Numbered from the stretch's first letter, positions 34,161 through 44,276 are shown. The stretch is DNA of 64,000 bases from Candidatus Terraquivivens tengchongensis (GCA_023268355.1 JALNJK010000002.1:1-64000), one strand, 5' to 3'. The notes: generated by a model from the letters alone, not told the origin. Numbers and translations: made by a program.

Positions 34161-34266
34161 GGGCCCGTAGCTCAGCCAGGTAGGGGGTTCCGCCTAGAGC
34201 GGTGGGCTCTTAGGTTTGTTAAACGGAGTAACCCATAGGTCGTGGGTTCGAATCCCACCGGGCCCG
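34161..34266 (+). tRNA. tRNA-Lys (anticodon CTT) with two introns
   Basis: The ends pair as GGGCCCG/CGGGCCC and the T arm is GTGGG-TTCGAAT-CCCAC. Read straight through, neither the D arm nor the anticodon loop closes. Removing 14 nt at about 34183-34196 restores the D stem GCTC/GAGC. Removing 18 nt at about 34213-34230 restores the loop CTCTTAA (anticodon CTT) at the canonical 37/38 site. The mature tRNA would be 74 nt. The D-arm intron is at a non-canonical position, known in some thermophilic archaea whose splicing endonuclease accepts relaxed bulge-helix-bulge motifs. Exact splice points may shift by one base. Confidence 0.92.
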
Positions 34267-34322
34267 TCAATCGCTTTCCCATAAAACAGGGCAATATTAA
34301 AAAGGGAACATGATATAGAGGG

Positions 34323-35891
34323 TTGAACGGTTTGAGTGAGCAAAGGCTGATACCAAAAACTATGTCAACACAACATCCCGATAACGCCTCCATTCCTCCT
34401 TGGTGCGACTCGGACGTAATAGAAGGTGAGAAGGAGGTCTATGAAGCATACTATGCCTACAGTACCTTAGGTTGTCACGAGGTTATGTGGGACTCTGAAG
34501 GAAAGGACATAGACCCCCATGTCGTCAGGAAGCTTCTGACGGGTTATCCCAGTTTCTTTAAGGAAAAGGTCCTTGGTAGAGACATATTCCTCACATATAG
34601 AATTCCAAATCCGATGCTAGAAAAGGTAGAGAAGAAAGTATTCCTCGAAACCCTTCAGGCCATACCCAAGCATTTTGATGTGGCCAAACAGTTTTATGGA
34701 AACGGAGATTATGCACCAGTCTTTGAGGTCATACTGCCCTTCACCAGCAGCCATAAAGATGTCGTGAGGGTGTTGAGAGCATATTCCGAGGCCGTGGTCG
34801 GCATAGAGAAGGCGAGAATTGACTTTCCAGACGTTACGCTGGTAGAATTAGTAGGAGAGATTCAGCCAAAATCCATAAACGTGATACCTTTATTCGAAGA
34901 GTGGCCGAGCTTAGTAAGTTTGGACAATTTGCTTTTTAAACTTTTGGAGGCAATTTCTCCAAAATATTTACGCGTATTTCTTGCAAGGTCCGATCCGGCC
35001 CTTCATTATGGACTTGTACCCTCCGTAATTCTGGTAAAGATCGCGCTCTCTAAAATTGGGAAGCTTGTCGAAAGAGAGAAAGTAGATATCTATCCTATAA
35101 TAGGTGTCGGCAGTCTACCCTTCAGAGGTCATCTTTCACCTAGTAATCTAGCAAACTTTGTTAGGGAGTATAAAGGTGTGAATACCGTTACCATACAATG
35201 CGGATTCAAGTACGATTATCCCGAAAGGGACGTTAAGATGGTCGTAGATTATTTGAACAGAAACCTACCAAAAGGTGAGGCTGAGGATTTCTCACAGACA
35301 GGGCAGATGCTTCTATCTATTGCATCTAAGTTTAGAGATGCATACTATGAGTTTCTGCTACATGCTGCGAAACTCATTGAAAAAATATCGAAGCTTGTAC
35401 CAGCAAGAAGGGCCAGAAGGTTGCACATTGGTTTATTTGGCTATCATAGAACAGTAGGCGATGTAGTTTTACCAAGGGCCATACCATTTACGGCCTCCTT
35501 CTACTCCTTAGGTCTACCGCCTGAATTCATAGGTTTAAGAGTTTTTGGAACGTTAAAAGAGGAGGAGCAACATGTGCTTTTGGATGCGTACAAGAACCTA
35601 AAGGAAGATCTGAAAGTTGCAGCAGAATTTTTCTCGTGGAGAAATTTGGAGACCATCCGTGAAAGTGGAACGTTCGATAAAGAGTTCATAGAATTTGCGC
35701 TCCCATTGTTGATTGAAGATATTAAAGTAGCAGAGGAGATTATGGGTTTAAGAATAGGTCCAAGCAGCTCTGTTGCGAAAAGGCACGAGAACTATACGAA
35801 CGATTTCATAATTTTATTCTCAGAAGGGAAAATAGAGGAGGCGAAGCAAGCATTGGTTACGGCTGCTAAGCTCAGACGTAGTCTCGGTTAA
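34323..35891 (+). CDS. ppcA: Archaeal-type phosphoenolpyruvate carboxylase
   Basis: A 522-residue PEP carboxylase of the short archaeal type (bacterial forms are about 900 residues). It adds bicarbonate to PEP to form oxaloacetate. PKTMSTQHPDNASIPPW at the start, LARSDPALHYGLVPS, and FGYHRTVGDVVLPRAIPF match the family's conserved blocks. GVGSLPFRGHLSP and NTVTIQCGFKYDY also fit. Start TTG 34323 (TTG 34332 possible). It lies just downstream of tRNA-Lys. Confidence 0.93.
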   Translation: MNGLSEQRLIPKTMSTQHPDNASIPPWCDSDVIEGEKEVYEAYYAYSTLGCHEVMWDSEGKDIDPHVVRKLLTGYPSFFKEKVLGRDIFLTYRIPNPMLEKVEKKVFLETLQAIPKHFDVAKQFYGNGDYAPVFEVILPFTSSHKDVVRVLRAYSEAVVGIEKARIDFPDVTLVELVGEIQPKSINVIPLFEEWPSLVSLDNLLFKLLEAISPKYLRVFLARSDPALHYGLVPSVILVKIALSKIGKLVEREKVDIYPIIGVGSLPFRGHLSPSNLANFVREYKGVNTVTIQCGFKYDYPERDVKMVVDYLNRNLPKGEAEDFSQTGQMLLSIASKFRDAYYEFLLHAAKLIEKISKLVPARRARRLHIGLFGYHRTVGDVVLPRAIPFTASFYSLGLPPEFIGLRVFGTLKEEEQHVLLDAYKNLKEDLKVAAEFFSWRNLETIRESGTFDKEFIEFALPLLIEDIKVAEEIMGLRIGPSSSVAKRHENYTNDFIILFSEGKIEEAKQALVTAAKLRRSLG

Positions 35892-35925
35892 AATATAACG
35901 GTATGTAAAAAGTTGGTGAATAATA

Positions 35926-36675
35926 TTGCAGATTGAGCTAATACAGTTGGGAATTTTGGCGAGCCTAGTTGTTGGTCTAGCGACCGGAATAGGCGCCGTG
36001 CCCGTGTTATTTTTCAAAAATGTATCGCATAAGATAACTGATTCAGCATTGGGTTTTGCCGGCGGCGTTATGATAGCGGCTTCAATATTCAGCCTACTCA
36101 TACCTGCGATAGATACAGGCGGCACGTTCATTGCCGTAATAGGCTTTGTTTTTGGGAGCATATTTGTTTATGTCTTAGACAGACACGTGCCTCACACTCA
36201 TATCCTAAAGGGCATAGAAGGGCCGAAGAGTACGCTCTCTACGGTGAGTCTTATGATGCTTGCTGTAACTATACATAACTTCCCAGAAGGACTTGCGGTC
36301 GGTGTTGGTTTCGGCGCAGGTGACTTAGCGCTGGCAACGACGATAGCCATGGCCATAGCCCTGCAGAACATACCTGAGGGCATGGCGATAGCCTTTCCGT
36401 TAATTGGAGTAGGTTTAAAGAAGGCAAAAGCATCCTTATACGCACTGCTTACCGGTTTAGCTGAACCTATTGGAGGCGTTATAGGTGTTCTAACAGTTAC
36501 TTTCGTGAGTCAGGCCCTTCCGTTTGCTTTGGCCTTCGCAGCAGGTGCTATGGTTTACGTGGTGAGCGACGAGATGATTCCAGAGAGTCATAGACGGGGC
36601 CATGAGTTAGAGGCAACGTTCGGCTTTCTTATAGGCTTCATTGTGATGATGATACTCGACACCATATTTTTGTGA
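35926..36675 (+). CDS. ZIP-family metal transporter
   Basis: A 249-residue membrane protein with about eight hydrophobic segments. The two metal-site helices are clear: TIHNFPEGLAVGVGFG and ALQNIPEGMAIAFPL. A His-rich loop (RHVPHTHIL) precedes them, and YVVSDEMIPESHRRGHE lies in a late helix and loop. Transports zinc or iron into the cytoplasm. Start TTG 35926. Confidence 0.9.
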   Translation: MQIELIQLGILASLVVGLATGIGAVPVLFFKNVSHKITDSALGFAGGVMIAASIFSLLIPAIDTGGTFIAVIGFVFGSIFVYVLDRHVPHTHILKGIEGPKSTLSTVSLMMLAVTIHNFPEGLAVGVGFGAGDLALATTIAMAIALQNIPEGMAIAFPLIGVGLKKAKASLYALLTGLAEPIGGVIGVLTVTFVSQALPFALAFAAGAMVYVVSDEMIPESHRRGHELEATFGFLIGFIVMMILDTIFL

Positions 36676-36725
36676 CAGAATTCAAGTTTAGGCTATAAAG
36701 CACCTTTTACGTTATTTACCACTAG

Positions 36726-37847
36726 ATGCGTGTCTGTATAATATCTCATGAGGGAGAGCTTGGTCCTCAGATGATACAGTTTGCTAGACGCATGGTTAAA
36801 CAGGGCATCGAGGTTCATGCAATAATTAGGTCTTATCCCCTTCAGATGAGGGAATTCTCAAAGAGGGATGGTGTTAAGAGACACATAGCGCCTGTAGTGC
36901 CGATAAGAAGGTTGATGTTCCTCTCGTACTTCTTGAGTGCATTCCTCATCGCATTGTCCATCAGGGGTGCCATAACAATTTGTAGAGAACCATTCACAGG
37001 GTTAATCGGAGCGGCAGTCAAACTCCTCACAGGCAGAAAGTCAGTTATATACGTCGTAGATTCTTCGACTGAGCTTAAGTTAGAGCGAGGGGCATGGAGA
37101 AGCCGCTGGCTTGTAAAGCTTGGGAGGTTACTCGAAAAGCTAGCGATATCCGCCAGCGACCTTATAATCGCTTTGGATTCTTCCTTAACGCCTTATCTCA
37201 AGACAATGGGTGCAAGACGTATCGCCGTAGTACCTTACGGTGCAAACCGCGAGATATTCAAGAATGGTGATCCTGTGAAAGTTTTGAAGAAGTTAGGATT
37301 GGACGGTAAGAAAGTTGTGGTGTATGCTGGAAGCATGGAATCCTACCATGGAGCGCAATACCTTGCAAAGGCCGCGCCGATTATAAAACGGAACGTTCCA
37401 GAGGCCGTCGTGTTGTTTCTTGGAAACGGTCCATTAAGGAGGCTCATGGAAAAAGAGGCAGGCGATGCCGGAATTTTTCTCGGTACGGTTCCGTATGAAG
37501 AGTTACGTGATTATCTTGCGGTTGCTAAAGTCGCGGTTGCACCACCAGCACCCAACTCGCCCTACGTGAGTGTCCTTACGACGAAGATTTTTGATTACAT
37601 AGCCGCTGGAAAGCCTGTTGTTGCAACGGATGTTGGAGGAATTAAGCGGGCTTTCGGCGACGCGGCGATAATCGTCAAACCAAGAGACCATGTAGGGCTT
37701 GCGGAGGCAATAATTCGATTACTGAAAGATGAGGAGCTTAGGTCAAGATTGGAACAAAATGCGATTAAGCTGGCAGAAGAGGCGTATAATTGGGAAGAGT
37801 TGACGAAGAAGTTTGTTGCTGCTCTAAAAGAAATACATTCGGCATAA
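36726..37847 (+). CDS. GT4-type glycosyltransferase
   Basis: A 373-residue GT-B fold transferase. The C-terminal donor-binding half has VVVYAGSMESYHGAQYL, VLFLGNGPLRRLM and YVSVLTTKIFDYIAAGKPVV, followed by ATDVGGIKRAF, the usual group 1 pattern. The N-terminal acceptor half contains SHEGELGPQMIQFARRMVKQ. Probably acts in cell-surface or lipid glycosylation. It is monocistronic and ends 3 nt from the convergent A-ATPase gene. Confidence 0.87.
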   Translation: MRVCIISHEGELGPQMIQFARRMVKQGIEVHAIIRSYPLQMREFSKRDGVKRHIAPVVPIRRLMFLSYFLSAFLIALSIRGAITICREPFTGLIGAAVKLLTGRKSVIYVVDSSTELKLERGAWRSRWLVKLGRLLEKLAISASDLIIALDSSLTPYLKTMGARRIAVVPYGANREIFKNGDPVKVLKKLGLDGKKVVVYAGSMESYHGAQYLAKAAPIIKRNVPEAVVLFLGNGPLRRLMEKEAGDAGIFLGTVPYEELRDYLAVAKVAVAPPAPNSPYVSVLTTKIFDYIAAGKPVVATDVGGIKRAFGDAAIIVKPRDHVGLAEAIIRLLKDEELRSRLEQNAIKLAEEAYNWEELTKKFVAALKEIHSA

Positions 37848-37850
37848 AGT

Positions 37851-39908
37851 TCACTTTATCCTTATGTCTACGTACGTAGTCTCAGACCTTAGACCTTTAA
37901 AGGGTTTGCCATTACCTTCGAAGAATTTCGTAAAGAACTCATAGAGGTGGAGCCTTAGGGATTGTATGAAGACTATCAGGCCCTCTAAGGCCATTATGCC
38001 CAAGTTTCCAATTATGAGTATTGGTAAAGACAACATCCCAAGCGCGTACCAAACGTTGTTCAGAAGCATCAATAGGGCAATATGAACGAGCAGCAGTATC
38101 GTTAGCCTAGCGTAAGATATCGTGTTTGATAGGAAGTGAATTATATTCTCCAAAACCTCGAGTAGGCCCATACCAGCAGCACCCACGAAGCCATTACCTT
38201 TTCGGGTTAACAAGTTTGCAACGGGTCTTCCCAAAATTAAGACAAAAATGCTCGCAATGCCTCCCACCATACCAATAGTTCCAACGAGTGAGGACGGAAG
38301 ACCTATGAAAGGTGCTGGGTTTTGGGATGTTAACATTTGCGAGATGCCTCCAGCACCAAAAAATGCGAGAGCAAAAAGCACACCAAAGATGTACATAGCT
38401 ATCGTTGGAATTTTGGACGTTAAAGCCTCTAAGTATTCTCGGTTCTTAATGTGCTTATATGCGCTGAGAGAATAACCGAGGGTGAGGTGCACAATCCCGA
38501 GCATTATCGTAAACTGCAGAAGCCTCTGGACTGCCGCCAAGTTAAGCTCCTTGGAGCCAGCATGTTCCTCCACCAAGTGCACAAGTTCCGGCGAAGCTAT
38601 ACCCCAGTTGGATAGTTTGAAGCCGAAGCACTCACCTAGCAGAAAGCCAGCGATGCTGGATGATATGCCGAGTACAGCTAGAAGCGTACCCCAATCCCTT
38701 AGCCTACCTTTGGTCCTCATCCTCATGAAGAGGCCGAAGATCGTGAGCACAAGCCCCTGGCCGAAGTCTGCGAACATTATTCCGTAAAAGATTGAGAAGA
38801 AGAGCGTGACGAAGGGTGTCGGGTCTATTTCGCCATGGCCCGGCAATCCTTGTATATTCGTAACGTTCTCGAACGCCTTTATGATACCTTTATTGTGGAG
38901 CAACGTAGGCAGACTTTCAGTATGTGTTGTGCCGTGTTCACCCGCATGCATCGCTTCCACTTCTGAAACGAAAATGGGATATTTCCCATCGAGCCTTTTG
39001 ACCAATTCATCACTTTTCTCATAAGGCACATAACCCTCTATTATGGCAAGTCTCTTCAGACTGCCTATAGCCTTTAACCTTTCTAACGACTCTTTGAGAA
39101 TGTTCGCACCTTCTTTTAGTGATAGAATCTTTCCTTTTGAAGTTTCCAGTATTGAGTTCAACTTTTGCCTAACGCTAGACAGCTCTGCGTTGAGTTCAGC
39201 CAACTTAGATTCAACGGTTGCGTAAGCTTCAGGGATGGTCTCTGGTAACCACTCCGGGATTGCGAAGGGTTTTACGCCGAAGCCCTTAAGAACCCTTTCG
39301 ACCCTTTCTGCATCCTTGTAAGGTGCCACAAAAAGGGCGGCGCTTAATGTCTTGGTTAATGTGATGTGAAGTATTGCTGCCTCTGGAAGACTCTTTTTTA
39401 TCTCTTGAATATCCCTAATCGGTATAACGGCAAAGACCGCATACATTTTCCTCAAAGCTGAAAGAGATTGTGGCGCTATACGCAAATCTTTCAATAGTTG
39501 TAAGGTCGCAAGGAGTGTTTCATTCTTCTGTATATCTTTCGTTATTGAGTCAATCTTTGACGATAATTCTTTCAGCTCCATTATGATTGGCTCTGCCTCA
39601 GATTCTAATGCGTCTACAAGTCCATTTATGTCCTCAGCTTCAATTCTATGCCGCTCGACTTTAACACCTTTTATTATAGAGTCGATGATGCCGATCTCCG
39701 ACTTTATACCAAAATCGCTTATTATAACATCAAGCGCTGAATCGATTCTTTTGACCCTGTCTAACATCTTCTCCAAATTTTTGTCAGCGGATTCATGTTC
39801 TCGTTCCACTGGATGAAAATCTCCAAACTTGAATAGTTCCTTGATAACATCTTCGACTTCTGCCTTCGGTGCTATTATTGAGACCTTAGCCAGCTTTGCC
39901 AGACCCAT
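37851..39908 (-). CDS. atpI: A-type ATP synthase subunit I (a)
   Basis: A 685-residue stator subunit. The first 330 residues are cytoplasmic with coiled-coil segments (LKELSSKIDSITKDIQKNET). The rest is a membrane domain with about eight helices. These include TPFVTLFFSIFYGIMFADFG and the segment around SNTISYARLTILLLVHIALL, where Arg is the proton-channel residue. Subunit I couples proton flow at the rotor ring to ATP synthesis. No other ATPase subunit lies in the window, so the operon is split or elsewhere. Confidence 0.92.
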   Translation of the reverse strand: MGLAKLAKVSIIAPKAEVEDVIKELFKFGDFHPVEREHESADKNLEKMLDRVKRIDSALDVIISDFGIKSEIGIIDSIIKGVKVERHRIEAEDINGLVDALESEAEPIIMELKELSSKIDSITKDIQKNETLLATLQLLKDLRIAPQSLSALRKMYAVFAVIPIRDIQEIKKSLPEAAILHITLTKTLSAALFVAPYKDAERVERVLKGFGVKPFAIPEWLPETIPEAYATVESKLAELNAELSSVRQKLNSILETSKGKILSLKEGANILKESLERLKAIGSLKRLAIIEGYVPYEKSDELVKRLDGKYPIFVSEVEAMHAGEHGTTHTESLPTLLHNKGIIKAFENVTNIQGLPGHGEIDPTPFVTLFFSIFYGIMFADFGQGLVLTIFGLFMRMRTKGRLRDWGTLLAVLGISSSIAGFLLGECFGFKLSNWGIASPELVHLVEEHAGSKELNLAAVQRLLQFTIMLGIVHLTLGYSLSAYKHIKNREYLEALTSKIPTIAMYIFGVLFALAFFGAGGISQMLTSQNPAPFIGLPSSLVGTIGMVGGIASIFVLILGRPVANLLTRKGNGFVGAAGMGLLEVLENIIHFLSNTISYARLTILLLVHIALLMLLNNVWYALGMLSLPILIIGNLGIMALEGLIVFIQSLRLHLYEFFTKFFEGNGKPFKGLRSETTYVDIRIK

Positions 39909-39943
39909 CGCTGGTAGTTTACAATTTTTCCATAAATATAGCT

Positions 39944-41020
39944 TTAGCGCACAGATATGGCAATATCCAACGCGACCACGACCTTCCTCGGAGCTACTTC
40001 CTTCAGTTCTTTAGCCCAGAAGAATTTGGCATCGAAGCCTAACGAACGTATGATTGAACTGACGTTAACCTTGACAGCCTCTACTGCATCATCATCTTCT
40101 GTAGCACCATAGAAATGTATAACTGCACCAGATGGTTTAGCAATCTTTGTCGCCACATCAAGATATTTCTCCGCGGAAAACGGGAGGTTCATTATTAATC
40201 TGTCGGCCTTTCCTTCCAAAATCCCATAGTTGTGCCTAACATCTCCGAATATCGCCGTGACTCTATCTTCGACTTTGTTCAATCTGATATTTTCTTCAAG
40301 GAACTTATAGGCTGCAGGATTTATCTCGAAAGCGTAGACTTTACAACTGGGTTGCATCTTAGCAATCGTTATTGAAAAGGGGCCAACACCTGCAAACATA
40401 TCCGCCACATATTCATTAGGCCTAACTTGAGACGCTACCCTCAACCTTTCGCCAGAAAGTCTTGGTGTGAAGAACACCTCCCTTACATCGAGTCTGTATC
40501 TACATCCATGCTCTCTATGTTCTGTTAGCGTTTTTCCGGAACCAGCTATAACATCATACTGTCTAATCCTGTATTCTCCGGTGGATGGGCCTGCCTTTAA
40601 TAGTACGGTATCAACATGCTTATGGACGAGTTTCAGCGCGGATGCGATATCCTTAGCAAACGGTCTTAACCTTTCGTCCAGCTCTATGATCGCTACGTTA
40701 CCTATAATGTCAAAAGATCTCGGAAGAAGGTCTATGAGTTTCTCATCTAAAACACCCATCATGGCCTCTTTCAGAGTCTTCGGCTTAGTTGTTAGTTTGT
40801 TGAAATTAGCTTCTTGGATTATCGCATTGCCCATTATCAGCTCCGGCAGTTCGTCAGGATTCGGTGACCTATTTACTGGAAAGTAAACGTATTCGTCATC
40901 TGAAAATACTTTCATGGATGTTCTTAGAATTCCAAGGGATAAAAGTCTACGCCTGACTTCCTCAGCCTTATGCTTCTTAACAGCGACGGCCAACGAAGTT
41001 TCGCTCATCGAAGCACCCAT
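39944..41020 (-). CDS. trm5: tRNA (guanine-37-N1)-methyltransferase Trm5
   Basis: A 358-residue class I methyltransferase that makes m1G37 in tRNA and prevents frameshifts. The SAM site is YVADMFAGVGPFSITIAK, followed by VYAFEINPAAYKFLEENIRL. The catalytic loop is LIMNLPFSAEKYLD. HREHGCRYRLDVREVFFTPR is the conserved block before the methyltransferase domain. The N-terminal D1 domain (about 1-90) is present, which places it in the longer archaeal Trm5 forms. It may also be a Taw22-like bifunctional enzyme for wyosine synthesis. Confidence 0.9.
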   Translation of the reverse strand: MGASMSETSLAVAVKKHKAEEVRRRLLSLGILRTSMKVFSDDEYVYFPVNRSPNPDELPELIMGNAIIQEANFNKLTTKPKTLKEAMMGVLDEKLIDLLPRSFDIIGNVAIIELDERLRPFAKDIASALKLVHKHVDTVLLKAGPSTGEYRIRQYDVIAGSGKTLTEHREHGCRYRLDVREVFFTPRLSGERLRVASQVRPNEYVADMFAGVGPFSITIAKMQPSCKVYAFEINPAAYKFLEENIRLNKVEDRVTAIFGDVRHNYGILEGKADRLIMNLPFSAEKYLDVATKIAKPSGAVIHFYGATEDDDAVEAVKVNVSSIIRSLGFDAKFFWAKELKEVAPRKVVVALDIAISVR

Positions 41021-41199
41021 GATCTTCTTAACCTTTAGCTTTTATGCCGTACTCCGTATTCAGTTTTTGAGCTGGATTAGATCGAGTAGTTTTGTAAAAA
41101 ACTTAGAAATGATGAAGAAAATCACGTGTTTAAACTTAAAATTATGCAGTAATCGGAAATTTTTGAGACATCAAGAACGTTACAAAACAATAAAAGCTA

Positions 41200-42495
41200 T
41201 TATATTAAAAATTTACCTTTTACGACGCCGGCTTTACTTCGTTCCTGTTCAGTAAGTTTGAATACTTTCCTGAGCATATCCTCATATGTCCTGGATAGTT
41301 GAACGTTCCTGCGGCGCATCATCCTCCGAGCAGTCTCTATCGCCGATTCGAGGTAGATTTCAGTCGGCTTGGCGCCTAATGTCTTAGCATAAGCTGTGAA
41401 GGATGGGACGTCCTCCGATACTATGCCGTATAAGTGGCTGGAGACTCCTATCTTCTTTCCGCTGAATATGTACGTACCAATGGCGGTTTTCACATGATCT
41501 CCGACGAATGTACCAACGAATATGTTACCAGTGTCATATGTTCTTCCTCCAACGTCCATTTTTATTGTCCCGTATGTGTTCTTTAGGTCCGAGTTGCTTG
41601 TCCCAGCACCGAGATTTACCCACTCGCCTATGTAAGAGTGGCCTATAAAACCGTAATGTCTCTTGTTAGAGTATCCATGAAATATTGACCCCTCGACCTC
41701 GCCGCCTATCCTGCAGACGTTGCCTATACTACAACCTTCTCTGATTTGTCCTCCGAATATTATGCAGTTCCTACCTATGTATACAGGGCCGGATATTCGT
41801 GTAGGTGATTGAATATAGGTATTCTCGCCGATGTATATTGGCCCATTCCTTGTGTCAAGAATCGTTCCGGCCTCAAGGAAAGCATCTTCAGCCACAAACA
41901 CGCTCTCCTTACTTCCGTATACCGTTACAGAAGGATCCAGCCTATCTTTCAGCTCCTTATCTTTGATTTCCTTAAGCTCAGCTGCAATTAGCTTGGGGTT
42001 GAGCTCTATCAGCTCCCATGGATATTCTAAAAGGGTGATTTTGTCAGCGTTTAATTTTTCCGGCACGAGCCTCAGAATAATCTCTGTCAAGTTCTCAACT
42101 GAGCTCATTGCTGTTTGGATTTCTGGTCGTTCAAAAAAATCACGTTTAACATGGGCCGCCACAACCCTTCCCTTTTGTACGATAACCATACCCGTTTTTG
42201 AAAGCTTTTGTAAAACACTATTCAAGTACCCGTTTGTTATGACCGAACCATTAACCAGAAGAACGCTATCATCTACTGCTGAAAAATCGTTTACATAACT
42301 GTTTGGTAACCTCTCCTTCAGAACATCCTCAAGATAATCTCTACAAAAAAAGACTGCTTCCCCAGAGTTCGCAACGTTCTTGATTATCTTTTCTCTAATA
42401 GTTGATGTGCCGATCATTAACTCGTATATAGGTCTCGTTAATGTTAAGGGAAAGAAATTCCGATATGCTTCATCTTCAAATATGGCTATACGCAA
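41200..42495 (-). CDS. GlmU-like sugar nucleotidyltransferase/acetyltransferase (TIGR03991 type)
   Basis: A 431-residue protein. The N-terminal part (IAIFEDEAYRNFFPLTLTRP, then TSTIREKI) is the divergent nucleotidyltransferase of the alternative GlmU group. The C-terminal half is a left-handed beta helix with hexapeptide repeats (IYIGENTYIQSPTRI, GPVYIGRNCIIFGGQI), ending near GTFVGDHVKTAIGTYIFSG. It would make UDP-N-acetylglucosamine or a related sugar nucleotide for surface glycans. It has no neighbour on its strand nearby. Confidence 0.8.
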   Translation of the reverse strand: MRIAIFEDEAYRNFFPLTLTRPIYELMIGTSTIREKIIKNVANSGEAVFFCRDYLEDVLKERLPNSYVNDFSAVDDSVLLVNGSVITNGYLNSVLQKLSKTGMVIVQKGRVVAAHVKRDFFERPEIQTAMSSVENLTEIILRLVPEKLNADKITLLEYPWELIELNPKLIAAELKEIKDKELKDRLDPSVTVYGSKESVFVAEDAFLEAGTILDTRNGPIYIGENTYIQSPTRISGPVYIGRNCIIFGGQIREGCSIGNVCRIGGEVEGSIFHGYSNKRHYGFIGHSYIGEWVNLGAGTSNSDLKNTYGTIKMDVGGRTYDTGNIFVGTFVGDHVKTAIGTYIFSGKKIGVSSHLYGIVSEDVPSFTAYAKTLGAKPTEIYLESAIETARRMMRRRNVQLSRTYEDMLRKVFKLTEQERSKAGVVKGKFLI

Positions 42496-42723
42496 CTTCC
42501 ACCACCTTTATCCTAAACGATGCATATTATTGATACATTAATGACCGATAAAAGGATTGAAGTTACTTATAGGGACGTGTTTATTAAAGGTCTGAGTAAA
42601 ATTGAAATATATTTTTATCAGGTATTGACACAGTAATAAAGCAGGGCTCATGAAGTTACAAAAAAGAGTGCATAAGCTTACACTAACAGGTGCTTTATTA
42701 AAAAAAGGCTCTGCAGGTGATCA

Positions 42724-44121
42724 TTGTTGAGAGTTTGTCTTATTTCTCCACCCTATGCGTCAGCTGTCAAGTCTGTCGTTGGTATTAGTTCTCCACCATT
42801 AGGGCTTGCTTACTTGGCTTCTATGATTAAGGATGAGCATGAGGTTAAGATCATTGATTCAAATGTTCTTAACTACGGTTTTGAGGATATTAAAAAAGAG
42901 CTGAAAAATTTTGGTCCAGATATTGTTGGTATAACTTCCACGACGCCGTCAATTTACGAAGCCTACAAGGTTGCTGATATTGCTAAAAAAGTGAATGAGA
43001 ATTGTATCGTTGTAATAGGCGGCCCACACGTAACTTTTCTCCCAGAGGAAGTCCTTATGGAATGCAAAAGCATCGACATAGTTGTTTTAGGCGAGGGAGA
43101 AGAAACCTTCCGAGAACTTGTTAATGCAGTAGAGCGCGGGCTTCCGTTAGAAGATGTAAAAGGCATAACGTTTAGAAAGCATGAGAAAATAGTTGTCACG
43201 AAGCCAAGGCCCCCTATCAAAGATTTGGATGAAATCCCTTTTCCAAGTTTAGACATCCTGCCTGTGGAGAAGTACGAACTCCAAGGAGTCAAATATATGC
43301 CGATAATGAGTAGCAGGGGTTGCCCGTTTAGATGTTATTTTTGCGCATCATCACGCATCTTTGGAGGATGCTGGCGTTGCAGAAGTCCTAAAAATGTAGT
43401 AGAAGAGATTGAACTCATACACGACAAATTCGGAATAAGAAATATCGAGTTTGTGGATGATACCTTTACATTAAGTGAAAGAAGAGTCGAAGAAATTTGC
43501 AAGGAAATCTTAAAGGAGCGCCTCGATATTTCTTGGGGTGCCTCTTCAAGGGTTGATTCCATTAACAGAGAATTGGCTGAGAAAATGAGAAAAGCCGGAT
43601 GCTGGATAGTATACTTAGGGATAGAGTCGGCGTCCCAAGAAATTCTGAACAAAACGGGTAAAAGAATAACTGTAGACCAAGTTATAAAGGCTGTTAAGAC
43701 GTTGAAGGAGGCGGGCATAAAAGTTTTGGGGTCATTCATATTAGGCTTTCCTGAAGAAACCGTCAAAACAGCTGAACAGACGATAGCTTTAGCTAAAAAA
43801 CTTGATTTGGACTATGCACAGTTCTCGATCTTAACGCCTTATCCGGGAACATCTCTCTATGAGTATGCAAAGAAGAACGACATGCTACTTACAAGAGATT
43901 GGTCCAAATTTAATGCCATAGAGCCAGTAATGAAGTTGGAGAACATAACTCCAGGACAACTTCGATCCCTACTTGAGAAGGCCTATCTAACATTCTATAT
44001 GAGACCAAAAATATTTTGGAGATTTATTAAGCAGAAACAGTTCCACATTATAAAACGCACAATCAAGACTGTGATAAAATACCTAAGAACTTACGTATTA
44101 TCCCTCCAATCATTGTCTTAA
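42724..44121 (+). CDS. B12-binding-domain radical SAM protein
   Basis: A 465-residue protein with an N-terminal cobalamin-binding-like Rossmann domain (CLISPPYASAVKSVVGISSP, DIVGITSTTPSIYEAYKVAD, VIGGPHVTFLPEEVL). The radical SAM core begins with SRGCPFRCYFCASS (Cys-x3-Cys-x2-Cys), and VDDTFTLSERRVEEICKEI and GIESASQEILNKTGKR follow. The classic DxHxxG motif of B12 binding is absent, so cobalamin use is uncertain. The substrate is unknown; relatives act on lipids, hopanoids or peptides. Starts TTG 42724 or 42727. Confidence 0.85.
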   Translation: MLRVCLISPPYASAVKSVVGISSPPLGLAYLASMIKDEHEVKIIDSNVLNYGFEDIKKELKNFGPDIVGITSTTPSIYEAYKVADIAKKVNENCIVVIGGPHVTFLPEEVLMECKSIDIVVLGEGEETFRELVNAVERGLPLEDVKGITFRKHEKIVVTKPRPPIKDLDEIPFPSLDILPVEKYELQGVKYMPIMSSRGCPFRCYFCASSRIFGGCWRCRSPKNVVEEIELIHDKFGIRNIEFVDDTFTLSERRVEEICKEILKERLDISWGASSRVDSINRELAEKMRKAGCWIVYLGIESASQEILNKTGKRITVDQVIKAVKTLKEAGIKVLGSFILGFPEETVKTAEQTIALAKKLDLDYAQFSILTPYPGTSLYEYAKKNDMLLTRDWSKFNAIEPVMKLENITPGQLRSLLEKAYLTFYMRPKIFWRFIKQKQFHIIKRTIKTVIKYLRTYVLSLQSLS

Positions 44122-44198
44122 GCATACTTACTAACTCCGAAATGCCGGTTAAGACATTATTGCAGAAAGTTCTCTCTACAACACTACAAACTGAAAAG

Positions 44199-44276
44199 TG
44201 GCGGGCCCGCTGGGATTCGAACCCAGGCATACTGGCTCCGGAGGCCAGCGCCCTATCCTTGCTAGGCTACGGGCCC
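44199..44276 (-). tRNA. tRNA-Arg (anticodon CCG) with encoded CCA
   Basis: On the minus strand the acceptor is GGGCCCG/CGGGCCC, the T arm CTGGG-TTCGAAT-CCCAG and the anticodon stem CTGGC/GCCAG with loop CTCCGGA, giving CCG for CGG codons. The 3' CCA is in the DNA (44199-44201), unlike the other two tRNAs here. No intron. A TATA-like stretch (44303-44312) lies about 30 nt upstream. Confidence 0.95.
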
